Shown: piece after piece, positions 5,983-12,893 of the stretch
Layout of the letters: each line of letters opens with the position of its first letter
Position numbering within the stretch: the first letter of the stretch is position 1
From: a virus
Direction: 5' to 3' (one strand)
IMG/VR virus record: IMGVR_UViG_3300044796_000148
Location: 1 to 21,382 of that record
Length of the DNA stretch: 21,382 nt
Made by a program: the position numbers and the translations under genes
The notes under the pieces: generated by a model
What the model was told of the DNA's origin: nothing
Seen by the model: only the letters and a program-made list of their open reading frames with translations
The model's database searches: none

Positions 5983-5988
5983 TATAAT
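5983..5988 (+). promoter_or_regulatory. -10-like TATAAT before the rightward operon
   Basis: A perfect TATAAT inside an AT-rich tract lies 89 bases before the ATG at 6077, just after the strong terminator. TTGCGT and TTGCAG hexamers are too close to serve as a -35 in the usual way. Promoter activity is an inference from position. Confidence 0.35.
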
Positions 5989-6032
5989 TTAAAGACTGGA
6001 ACCAACCCTTGCGTTCTGGTAGATTAGGGCAA

Positions 6033-6056
6033 TGCGGTGAGCAGTTCGCTTGCCGC
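6033..6056 (+). promoter_or_regulatory. Leader hairpin of the rightward operon
   Basis: TGCGG (6033-6037) and CCGCA (6052-6056) close a hairpin with an inner AGC/GCT pair. It lies just before the GGAG ribosome site (6066-6069) of the 83-residue gene. Confidence 0.4.
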
Positions 6057-6076
6057 ACAACCTATGGAGATTTGCA

Positions 6077-6328
6077 ATGAGTGAGATTCCCGATCAAGTG
6101 TGGCAACTGCTGGATCAAGCGGAGCAGTTCGCCGACGAAGTCAGGACGTTTTTCGTCAAGGACGCGGACCAAATTGATACGCTCGACGAAATCGCGGAAC
6201 ACCCGGTCTTCGTCAGTGCTACAGAACTGAAAACCGCGATGCGGGATTTCCTCGTGAGTAGCGCACTGCGTCAGCATTACCGCGTTCCCGACGAGTGGTC
6301 CGCCTTGCTGGCCGCAACGAAGAAGTAA
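6077..6328 (+). CDS. Unknown 83-residue acidic protein
   Basis: I do not recognise this protein. It is 83 residues, acidic, and looks mainly helical: a QVWQLLDQAEQFADEVRTFF helix, then DQIDTLDEIAEHP, and a C-terminal half with RQHYRVPDEWSALLAATKK. There is no membrane segment or Cys cluster. The start is firm: GGAG lies 7 bases before the ATG at 6077, while the frame's earlier ATG (6050) lies in the leader hairpin. It precedes the methyltransferase by 109 bases and probably shares its promoter. In a temperate phage, a small protein here could be a regulator or a recombination directionality factor, but nothing in the sequence decides this. Confidence 0.7.
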   Translation: MSEIPDQVWQLLDQAEQFADEVRTFFVKDADQIDTLDEIAEHPVFVSATELKTAMRDFLVSSALRQHYRVPDEWSALLAATKK

Positions 6329-6336
6329 CAACCAAT

Positions 6337-6362
6337 TCTCACGATGCCGCCCCATCGTGAGA
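6337..6362 (+). terminator. Intergenic hairpin between the two rightward genes
   Basis: TCTCACGATG (6337-6346) and CATCGTGAGA (6353-6362) form a perfect 10-bp stem with loop CCGCCC. The following TTGCCTCTTTCC is only partly T-rich. It may act as a partial terminator or an RNA-processing site, lowering methyltransferase expression. Confidence 0.5.
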
Positions 6363-6391
6363 TTGCCTCTTTCCTCTGAACACGTACAATT

Positions 6392-6419
6392 CCCCCCTAC
6401 CGCACTGTTGCGGTAGGGG
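6392..6419. repeat. Palindromic repeat copy 2, before the methyltransferase gene
   Basis: CCCCTACCGCA (6394-6404) and TGCGGTAGGGG (6409-6419) form a perfect 11-bp stem with loop CTGT. It ends 7 bases before the GGAG ribosome site of the methyltransferase gene. The sequence is nearly identical to 3262-3287. Confidence 0.75.
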
Positions 6420-6437
6420 TAATCTCGGAGTAGAACC

Positions 6438-7580
6438 GTGCGAAAGATGAAGGCCGAATTTCTCTCTCACGACAAGCAACCCGTGCATCCCGTGGCGTTG
6501 CTGCAACCGCAGATGTCAGCGGAACAATCCCACGCCCTCGTTCTCCACCTGCAAGAGAACGGCCAGATAGAACCCGTGCTGCTCTACCAAGGACGCGTCC
6601 TCTCGCCCGATCACATAGCGGTAATGGACGCACTCCACATGCTGGATCGCCCCATCTTGTACAAGCACTTTCGCGGGTCAATCAACGGCATCCTCACGCC
6701 GTACCTGACGAGTACAACGCGGTACAAGTTCCAGGTCCAGGCGACGAAAGAAAGTCGGGCCGCGTGGTTCTTGCTCGCCGCCGAACAATACCCGGATGTC
6801 GGCAAACACCTGGACGCCTTGAGGCGTGCTTCTCAAGAGCGAATGAACGACGGGAAGAAATCGACGGTCGGCAAGACTACCGCGCAGGCAATCGCGGATC
6901 AATTGGGGTGCGGTGCCAGAACCATAGAGAACGTCATCACGATACAGAAGCTATACCCGCAACTGTTGCCACGGATCGCGAAGGGCGAACTTACCACTCG
7001 TGCGGCCATTCTTGAGGGGGCGAAGACGAACAAGCCCCACCCGTTGCCCGATGGTAAGTATCGCGTCATCTATGCCGACCCGCCTTGGTACTATGCCTCT
7101 TCCGACCATTACGGGGGGAATCCGGGCGATCATTACAAGATGATGCAGCTACAACCCATCTGCGATATGCCCGTCCTTCGACACGCCGCCGATGACGCGG
7201 TCTTGTTCTTGTGGGTGACGAATATGTATCTCCAACGCTCGTTCCAGGTCGTCGAGGCGTGGGGGTTCAAGTTTAGCACTTGCTTCATCTGGCGAAAGCA
7301 GACACACGCCAGGGCAACCGGCGGGAACTTCGTCAACCTGGAACACGAATACCTATTCGTATGCCCACGCGGGAAGATGCTCACGCCGAAAAAAGTGTTC
7401 CCGAGCGTGATCGACTACCGACTTCCGAAAAGGGTTCATTCGCAAAAGCCTAGAGAAGTCCGTGAGATGATTGACGCGATGTACCCGCCCCCGAAGAAAG
7501 GCCAAGATCGGCTTGAACTGTTCTGCCGACCCGGCCCCGACTACCCGAAGCACTGGAAGACCTACGGCAACGAAACTTGA
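6438..7580 (+). CDS. ParB-like/MT-A70 DNA adenine methyltransferase
   Basis: This 380-residue, two-part protein is predicted to methylate adenine N6 in DNA. Residues about 15-80 resemble a ParB-N/sulfiredoxin-like domain (NGQIEPVLLYQGRVL), but the usual DGRHR-type motif reads SPDHI. A helix-turn-helix-like segment follows (AQAIADQLGCGARTIENVI, about 149-167). The C-terminal half is an MT-A70 methyltransferase with catalytic DPPW (214-217), VLFLWVTN (about 255-262) and HSQKPREV near the end. The GTG at 6438 is chosen because GGAG lies 7 bases upstream, while the ATG at 6447 is too far from it. No restriction enzyme is nearby, so an orphan enzyme that shields phage DNA or marks regulatory sites is likely. 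It is convergent with the integrase gene. Confidence 0.9.
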   Translation: MRKMKAEFLSHDKQPVHPVALLQPQMSAEQSHALVLHLQENGQIEPVLLYQGRVLSPDHIAVMDALHMLDRPILYKHFRGSINGILTPYLTSTTRYKFQVQATKESRAAWFLLAAEQYPDVGKHLDALRRASQERMNDGKKSTVGKTTAQAIADQLGCGARTIENVITIQKLYPQLLPRIAKGELTTRAAILEGAKTNKPHPLPDGKYRVIYADPPWYYASSDHYGGNPGDHYKMMQLQPICDMPVLRHAADDAVLFLWVTNMYLQRSFQVVEAWGFKFSTCFIWRKQTHARATGGNFVNLEHEYLFVCPRGKMLTPKKVFPSVIDYRLPKRVHSQKPREVREMIDAMYPPPKKGQDRLELFCRPGPDYPKHWKTYGNET

Positions 7581-7605
7581 TAAAGTTTATCATCCTAGTG
7601 ATGAT
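7575..7605. repeat. Palindromes at the methyltransferase stop
   Basis: ACTTGATAAAGT (7575-7586) overlaps the TGA stop and repeats exactly, on the other strand, at 5314-5325 in the KilA-N promoter. GATAAA/TTTATC (7579-7584, 7586-7591) and ATCATC/GATGAT (7589-7594, 7600-7605) are further inverted repeats here. Confidence 0.5.
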
Positions 7606-7633
7606 TGCCACACTTCATGCTAGACGAACGACA

Positions 7634-7665
7634 AGAGGAAGGCGGGTCAATCCCTGCCTTCCTCT
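7634..7665. terminator. Hairpin between convergent methyltransferase and integrase genes
   Basis: AGAGGAAGGC (7634-7643) and GCCTTCCTCT (7656-7665) form a perfect 10-bp stem, with extra GGG/CCC pairing inside. It lies between two converging genes, so a bidirectional terminator is the natural reading, although neither side has a strong T run. Confidence 0.6.
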
Positions 7666-7705
7666 GTTCCGTCGCGTCCTAGGGGCAACGTGTGCGATCC
7701 TAGGC

Positions 7706-9244
7706 TTACTCCACGCCGAACTTGCAACCCCACTTCTCGCGAGAGTGGTATTCCAGGGTGATGACGCGAGTCTCGCCCGTCCGAAGGGTGATAGTCGCCC
7801 GGACGAACCGCTCATATCGCGTCCGTGGCTCGATCTCTAGACTGATGCCCTTTACCAGTGCGCGGATTTTCGTCTTGAGCCGCGCCCGCATTTCGCCCTC
7901 TTTGCCTTCGGCCTTCGCGTCTTCCATCTGATCTATGATGTCCTTCGCTTCGGCGTGGTCGGTACTGGCCGATTGGGCTTGTCGGGTCAGGTCCGCTAGT
8001 CGGTCTTTCAGTGCGTTCCTCTGCGTCTTGAGCTCTTGAAGGACGGTTGCCATCTCTTCAAAGTCGCCATTGGACGCGAGCAACTTCGTCGCCTTCGCAA
8101 TCCGGGTGTCCTTGTCCGCGATGATACCTTGCGTCTCTTGAATTTGAGCGTTGATGGCGTTCGTCGCGGTGTCGTCGTCCAGTTCAAGCCCGCCGATGAA
8201 ATGCGTGAAGGCGTTTTCAAACAACAGGTAGTCGCATGAGATGACCGCGCCTTTATTGACGAGGGCGACGTGGCTTTGCAACATTTTCCGCCCCTTGTGT
8301 CGGCGGCAAATCATGTTGCCCTTGTCGTTGGCATCGATGATTAGGCCAGTGAAGAGGTTTGCGCAGTTCGTCCCTTGCTTCTGGGGAATCTTCGGGCGAG
8401 CGGCATTGAGACCGATGGCACGATAGTACAGTTCTGCGTCAATCGCAGGAGGATAGTAGCCGATGATGGGTTCGCCCGTGGCTACCTGTTTGCCCTCTCG
8501 CCGTAGACGCGGTTGGTACTCACCTAGTACCAGTTTCTTGCCTAGCAGTTGGGCGGAGATATAGGACGATGTCCATTGCTTCCCCTTGCCGGGACACGGG
8601 ACTTTCTCCTCGTTCAAGGTCTTGCTGATGTGATTGATTGAGTCGCCAGCCACTAGCATTGTGAAGATGCGCCGCACCAGTGCGACTTTCTCGGGAACGA
8701 GTACATATCGCTTGTCCTTCAGCGTCAGCCAGAACGGGCATACGCTCGTCATCGGTTGTCGTCGCGTCCTGCGTGCCGCCCATGAGTCTCTGACGCGAAC
8801 GCTCTTGATATTGCTTTCTTCCTGCGCCCTCTCAAGGATAATCTGGAGTTCAAGAGCCCCCAGCATGAGTCCCTTTATTGCGGTTTCGTCGTACTCTCGC
8901 TCTGGGTTCAGCGTGACTATGCGGACGCCTGCCCGAAGGATCGTCTTGAGTAGGTCATACCCCTCGTCGATGCCCTGGCGTGAGATGCGGTCTAGGCTCT
9001 CCACGATGAGGGCAGAGCCACGGGGAATCTTGCCGGTCGTGATGTCGTGGAGAATGGACGCGAGTTCGCCTTGCTTGGCGTTCTTGCCCTTCCATCCTGA
9101 TACCCCCCGATCCATCCTCAGCGTGTCGTCTAGCGTCCAGCCCCGCCGCTCACAGTAGCGGGCCGATGCCTCTTTCTGCCGTGCCTCTGACCTGCCCTTC
9201 GCCTGTTCCTTGGAACTGTAGCGAATGTAACTTATTGCCCTCAC
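7706..9244 (-). CDS. int: Large serine integrase
   Basis: This 512-residue site-specific recombinase inserts the phage into the host chromosome. The N-terminal resolvase-type catalytic domain has R8 and the presumed nucleophile S10 (YIRYSSKEQ), then SLDRISRQG (D85-R86, R89). The Recombinase domain spans about 155-275, with PEKVALVRRIFTMLVAGDS and ISKTLNEEKVPCPG. In the usual zinc-ribbon region (about 290-340), the LFTGL motif is followed by IDANDKGNM, with no CxxC pair and only isolated Cys at 294, 313 and 337. A coiled coil (about 365-445) and a C-terminal beta segment follow. The start is the GTG at 9244, preceded by GAGG at 8 bases. A candidate attP lies 64 bases upstream. Confidence 0.93.
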   Translation of the reverse strand: MRAISYIRYSSKEQAKGRSEARQKEASARYCERRGWTLDDTLRMDRGVSGWKGKNAKQGELASILHDITTGKIPRGSALIVESLDRISRQGIDEGYDLLKTILRAGVRIVTLNPEREYDETAIKGLMLGALELQIILERAQEESNIKSVRVRDSWAARRTRRQPMTSVCPFWLTLKDKRYVLVPEKVALVRRIFTMLVAGDSINHISKTLNEEKVPCPGKGKQWTSSYISAQLLGKKLVLGEYQPRLRREGKQVATGEPIIGYYPPAIDAELYYRAIGLNAARPKIPQKQGTNCANLFTGLIIDANDKGNMICRRHKGRKMLQSHVALVNKGAVISCDYLLFENAFTHFIGGLELDDDTATNAINAQIQETQGIIADKDTRIAKATKLLASNGDFEEMATVLQELKTQRNALKDRLADLTRQAQSASTDHAEAKDIIDQMEDAKAEGKEGEMRARLKTKIRALVKGISLEIEPRTRYERFVRATITLRTGETRVITLEYHSREKWGCKFGVE

Positions 9245-9307
9245 GGAAGTTACCTCGTTGATGGTGTCGGTCGGATACGATGCACCATCTATCTTATCGT
9301 GAGTATC

Positions 9308-9345
9308 CTTTCTAGCAAGGCGAACTTGCTCGCCTTTCTAGAAAG
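9308..9345. other. Candidate attP: imperfect inverted repeat upstream of int
   Basis: CTTTCTAG, C, AAGGCGA, centre ACTTGC, TCGCCTT, T, CTAGAAAG form a 38-base quasi-palindrome with one mismatch per arm pair. Large serine integrases act on attP sites of about 40-50 bp with imperfect inverted symmetry, usually next to int, and this fits in size, symmetry and place. It could equally be the terminator after the tail fibre gene, but neither strand has a T tract after it. Confidence 0.45.
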
Positions 9346-9376
9346 CAGTCTCATTCGGGTTGCGGCCTACCCATTC

Positions 9377-9408
9377 TCCGTCGTCGGCCCGCGTCAGATG
9401 ACGACGGA
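9377..9408. repeat. 9-bp inverted repeat after the tail fibre gene
   Basis: TCCGTCGTC (9377-9385) and GACGACGGA (9400-9408) pair perfectly over a 14-base loop, about 35 bases beyond the fibre stop in the direction of transcription. It may help end late transcription. It is also a less likely second candidate for part of an att site. Confidence 0.4.
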
Positions 9409-9441
9409 CGCAGAACGGGCAAGCCGGTGGTGTCGCCGTCG

Positions 9442-12400
9442 TCAAATGATCTCAACGAATCCCTGGCACGACAGAAACATTGTGCCGGATGAGGCAACGG
9501 CGTATTCGATCTGCTGCGACCAGTCAGTGAAGACCCATGCCCTCTGATCGCCATAAGAACTCGCGGCTGAAGTGGTGAATGCGTATGGCCCGGTTGTCGG
9601 GATCGTGCCGGGAAGATTAGGCGTGCGGAGGTATGCCGTAGACGCCGCCGCCGTGTTAAGGTTCTGAACCTTGAGTTGCACATAGTTACTTGTCGGTGGG
9701 ACGAATCCACGCATGTTGACCTTTGCAAAACTCGTCGAAGCCCCTGCACTGAGAAAGCGGGTTTCATTTATCATCAGATGTGTCGTCCGGTAGTCGTTGC
9801 CGATCTGCATGAAATTGACGATGTTTTGCGTGCCGCCCGTGTCCCACACTATCGCGCCGACCCGCCTGAAATATTGGTAGGTGTCGCTGATGAAAGGTGT
9901 CGTCCTTTGTGTCGATTGCACGACTCCTACCGTAACACCATCTCCGACGATGAACACATGATTAAAAGAATTGGCGGTCGTGTCGTGAGACAGCATCCCG
10001 CAGTATGGTGTCAGGCCGGTCACAACCCCGCCCCCGCTGATTACCGTTGTGAGTGTGGTGTTGCTCGTGATCGTATTCACTCGCCCCAACTCGTTAGTTC
10101 CCGCCTTGAATGTCGGTTGCTCTATACAGTTCGGCGTATCGGTGCTAAAGGCACTTCCGGGGGCGGATACCAGAGTCAATGACGTGTTGCTGGCGATTGC
10201 CGTAACCTTATAGAAACCTTTGCTGGCATTGCCGATCATATCATTAACGGCAATTTCTGTGAGGAAAAGCGTATTCGTGCCTGTGACCGTTGTAGTCGAA
10301 CTGGAGATAGTACCATCCATCAATCTAGTCCCGAAGTCTGCCAAGAACGCGGTTGAAGTTCCTGTAACGGTCGTTCCCGCTCCGGTCGCACAAGTCCCCA
10401 CCATCGTATGAATGTCCAGCCCGCCAAGCCCCGATACGGAAGAGTCAATGGTCGTGCCCGGATAAAGTTGTAAGTAAGTCGCCCAAGTGGAGTCGGAAAC
10501 GCCGCCAGTGGAGACAGCGTATGTCGTTCCCGTAAGGTACGAAAAGTTCAGCCCGAAAATCGGGATTGGTGGGAACAATACAACTTGTCCATCGACGTAG
10601 GCTGTCGTCGCAATCTTCGTGCTGTTGTCGTTTGCCAATTGTGTCGGTGCGGTGGGGCTTCCCGTCAAGGCCGGACTGGCAAGATTAGCCTTGAGGGCGA
10701 GTCCGGTATCGACGTAGGCTGTCGTCGCAACCCGAGTGCTGTTGTTACCCGCCGTCTGAGTCGGTGCGGTCGGATTGCCGGTCAATGCTGGACTTGCCAA
10801 CGGTGCGAGAGCGGAGGTTGCTGAGGTCACGAACGCGGTGGTTGCTACCTGCGTGGTATTCGTCCCGCCGGTCGCTGTAGGGGCGGCTGGCGTTCCCGTG
10901 AATGTTGGCGATGCGATGTTTGATTTCAAAGCGAGGCCGGTATCGACGTATGCGGTCGTGGCAATCTTGGTGCTGTTGTCGTTTGCGGATTGCGTCGTCG
11001 TCGTAGGACTGCCAGCCAGGGCCAAGGACGAAGGAAGATCGGACGACGCGAGAGAGCCGCCGATGTAGTGCGTTGCCGATCCGTCGGAGACATACAACCT
11101 GTATGCGGTGCTGTCCCATAGCGGTTCTCCGCTGGCGATGCTAGAGGTTGGCAATCCTAATGTTACGCCTCTGCGAAATTGCAATGGTTGATTCGCGGGA
11201 GTGTTGGCGGGAGTCGTGGCACTGGTCGTGATGGCGAATTGTCCGCCGAAACAATATGCACTCGTGCCAACAGTCCCCGTGGTCGATCCGGTCGCCCCCG
11301 CCGATGCGAATAGGTTAGAATCAACCTCTAGGCGTGTGCCGGTGATTCCCCCTGATGTAGTGGCTACCCGTGTGAAGCCCGTGAATACGCCACTGGCCGA
11401 ACTGCTTTGGGTGAGCGAAACGGCAAACACCATACGATTGACGCCTGCCGTCGTAATGCTCGCCGCCGTCGCCGTCGTACCACTGCCGTTAGTAGCCGAT
11501 CCGACGGTCTCGACGGAATAGGTGTTACCCTGGAACGAATTGAGGGAGAGCAAGCAAGAGGTAGTGTTGTTGCTAGTGACTGTAACATTCCCCGCCGAGA
11601 TGTCGCCAGAGGTCGCCGTCTTCGAGAACACATTGAGACGCAATTCGTATGTGCCGTTCGGGGTGTAGTGGAAGTCAACGCCGCCACTTGTCCATCCGCT
11701 AGGGGTATTAGAGGTGATCGGTTGAACGCCGCCAAAGCCGCCGTTGCCAAGCATACCGACTACCGCAAAGAGCGTATCGCCTGCGACTGTCCCGGTGGGT
11801 AGTGTGGCCGTGGCCGAAGTGTTGCCCGCTCCCGTCGTGGCCGTGCCTCGGAAGGTGGGGGCAATGGCCGTGGTCGCCCATGTACCGCCGTCTATCGCCG
11901 CTCCTGGCGTCCAGGTGCTACCCGAATAGACGTGAGCCTGACCCGTTAGGGGGGTTGCGGAACTGGCCGCAACGCCTTGAATCTTGGCAACGGTCGTGGC
12001 GAAAGAGGCACTCCCGCTACCCGTCACATCGCCCGTGAGCGTTATCGTTTGATCTCCCGTATTCGTGCCTGATGAAGTGCCGGAGAACGTGCCGCTCTGT
12101 GTCGCCAATGATCCCAACCCGAGATTCGTCCTAGAGGTAGATGCAGAGGACACATCGGATAGGTTGTTCGCCTTCACCATAAGGCCGGTCAAGGACTGGT
12201 CTCCGGTATTCGTTCCTGATGAAGTGCCGGAGAAAGTGCCGCTCTGTGTCGCCAGTGTGCCTAGACCTAGATTGGTTCGCGATGTTGAGGCAGAGGACAC
12301 ATCGGAAAGATTGTTTGCGGCCACGAGCAAGCCAGTTACCCCACCAGTTACCGCCCCATCGACGTATGCAGTCGTGGCTAATCTGGTGGAGTTGTTTCCC

Positions 12401-12885
12401 GCCGTTTCGGTGACGCCGGTAGGATGACCCGTGAGCGCAGGAGAGGCGAGAGGGGCGTATGCCGCTAGGCTCTGGTCTCCCGTGTTGCTGCCCGAAACGC
12501 TCGTTGTGCCGCTCACCGCTAGGGTAGGCGTAGAAGAACCCGACAGCACGACGCTATTGACCGATGTAGGCGTGATCGCGCCTAGGGTGAGGCTGATGGC
12601 TGGCGTTGTGGTCGAAGTGGCTACCGTACCGGACACGCCGTTTGCGGTGGTGACGGATACGCTGGTGACTGTCCCGCCCCCCGATGCGCTGAGGGTAGAA
12701 CCCGACATTGATAGGCCGGTCCCGAGTGTGATTTCCGCAACTGCGGACGAACTGGCATTGCTGCCGACAAGTTTGCTCGTCGCCGAAAGTGCGCTCGCAT
12801 CGTTGATCAGGTCTATGGTTGATTTGTTGATCGCAGAAACGATTCCCGCCGGTGCGATAGTGATAGTCTTTACGAAAGTCGCCAA
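9442..12885 (-). CDS. Repetitive tail fibre / receptor-binding protein
   Basis: At 1147 residues this is the largest gene and the last of the tail module. Residues about 1-330 hold Ser/Thr/Gly-rich tail-fibre repeats, including two 49-residue units with NNLSDVSSASTSRTNLGLG and TFSGTSSGTNTGDQ. Residues about 335-560 look like a beta-sandwich, possibly a sugar-binding insert. Next is a QFRRGVTLG..PLWDSTAYRLYVSDGS motif common in fibre stalks, then about 39-residue units with ASPALTG.PTAPTQ and STKIATTAYVDTGLAL (about 610-765). A unique C-terminal domain (about 770-1147) is the probable receptor-binding or trimerisation head. No endosialidase-type protease motif is evident. The start is a TTG at 12885, with a GGGG ribosome site beside the stop of the previous gene. 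Confidence 0.85.
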   Translation of the reverse strand: MATFVKTITIAPAGIVSAINKSTIDLINDASALSATSKLVGSNASSSAVAEITLGTGLSMSGSTLSASGGGTVTSVSVTTANGVSGTVATSTTTPAISLTLGAITPTSVNSVVLSGSSTPTLAVSGTTSVSGSNTGDQSLAAYAPLASPALTGHPTGVTETAGNNSTRLATTAYVDGAVTGGVTGLLVAANNLSDVSSASTSRTNLGLGTLATQSGTFSGTSSGTNTGDQSLTGLMVKANNLSDVSSASTSRTNLGLGSLATQSGTFSGTSSGTNTGDQTITLTGDVTGSGSASFATTVAKIQGVAASSATPLTGQAHVYSGSTWTPGAAIDGGTWATTAIAPTFRGTATTGAGNTSATATLPTGTVAGDTLFAVVGMLGNGGFGGVQPITSNTPSGWTSGGVDFHYTPNGTYELRLNVFSKTATSGDISAGNVTVTSNNTTSCLLSLNSFQGNTYSVETVGSATNGSGTTATAASITTAGVNRMVFAVSLTQSSSASGVFTGFTRVATTSGGITGTRLEVDSNLFASAGATGSTTGTVGTSAYCFGGQFAITTSATTPANTPANQPLQFRRGVTLGLPTSSIASGEPLWDSTAYRLYVSDGSATHYIGGSLASSDLPSSLALAGSPTTTTQSANDNSTKIATTAYVDTGLALKSNIASPTFTGTPAAPTATGGTNTTQVATTAFVTSATSALAPLASPALTGNPTAPTQTAGNNSTRVATTAYVDTGLALKANLASPALTGSPTAPTQLANDNSTKIATTAYVDGQVVLFPPIPIFGLNFSYLTGTTYAVSTGGVSDSTWATYLQLYPGTTIDSSVSGLGGLDIHTMVGTCATGAGTTVTGTSTAFLADFGTRLMDGTISSSTTTVTGTNTLFLTEIAVNDMIGNASKGFYKVTAIASNTSLTLVSAPGSAFSTDTPNCIEQPTFKAGTNELGRVNTITSNTTLTTVISGGGVVTGLTPYCGMLSHDTTANSFNHVFIVGDGVTVGVVQSTQRTTPFISDTYQYFRRVGAIVWDTGGTQNIVNFMQIGNDYRTTHLMINETRFLSAGASTSFAKVNMRGFVPPTSNYVQLKVQNLNTAAASTAYLRTPNLPGTIPTTGPYAFTTSAASSYGDQRAWVFTDWSQQIEYAVASSGTMFLSCQGFVEII
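10591..10979. repeat. Tandem fibre-repeat DNA
   Basis: ATCGACGTAGGCTGTCGTCG occurs at 10591 and 10708, a 117-bp period equal to 39 codons. Diverged copies lie at 10942 and 12358. These encode the ATTAYVDG-type units of the tail fibre. DNA identity is higher between some neighbouring units than between distant ones, as expected of recent duplication or gene conversion. Confidence 0.8.
12046..12322. repeat. 147-bp tandem repeat in the fibre gene
   Basis: Two adjacent copies start near 12051 and 12198, with shared blocks such as CCTGATGAAGTGCCGGAGAA and CGCTCTGTGTCGCCA. The 147-bp period encodes a 49-residue unit of the N-terminal fibre shaft. Confidence 0.8.
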
Positions 12886-12893
12886 GATGCCCC

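Larger units (their letters stand above)
5178..6076. other. Long control region without a recognised gene
   Basis: These 899 bases separate the leftward KilA-N gene from the rightward 83-residue gene. I find no recognisable protein in them. They carry the KilA-N promoter and leader hairpins, a perfect 12-bp hairpin, a plus-strand promoter candidate, a run of hairpins, a strong plus-strand terminator and a TATAAT before the rightward genes. Local base composition swings between AT-rich promoter blocks and GC-rich stems. Confidence 0.7.

Noticed and set aside
7706-9244. Transposon resolvase of a mobile element
   Set aside because: At 512 residues with a Recombinase domain and coiled coil it is a phage-type integrase, and no transposase or terminal repeats are present.
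9442-12885. Diversity-generating retroelement target or CRISPR array from the repeated fibre DNA
   Set aside because: There is no reverse transcriptase or template repeat in the circle, and the repeats are in-frame protein units with no unique spacers.
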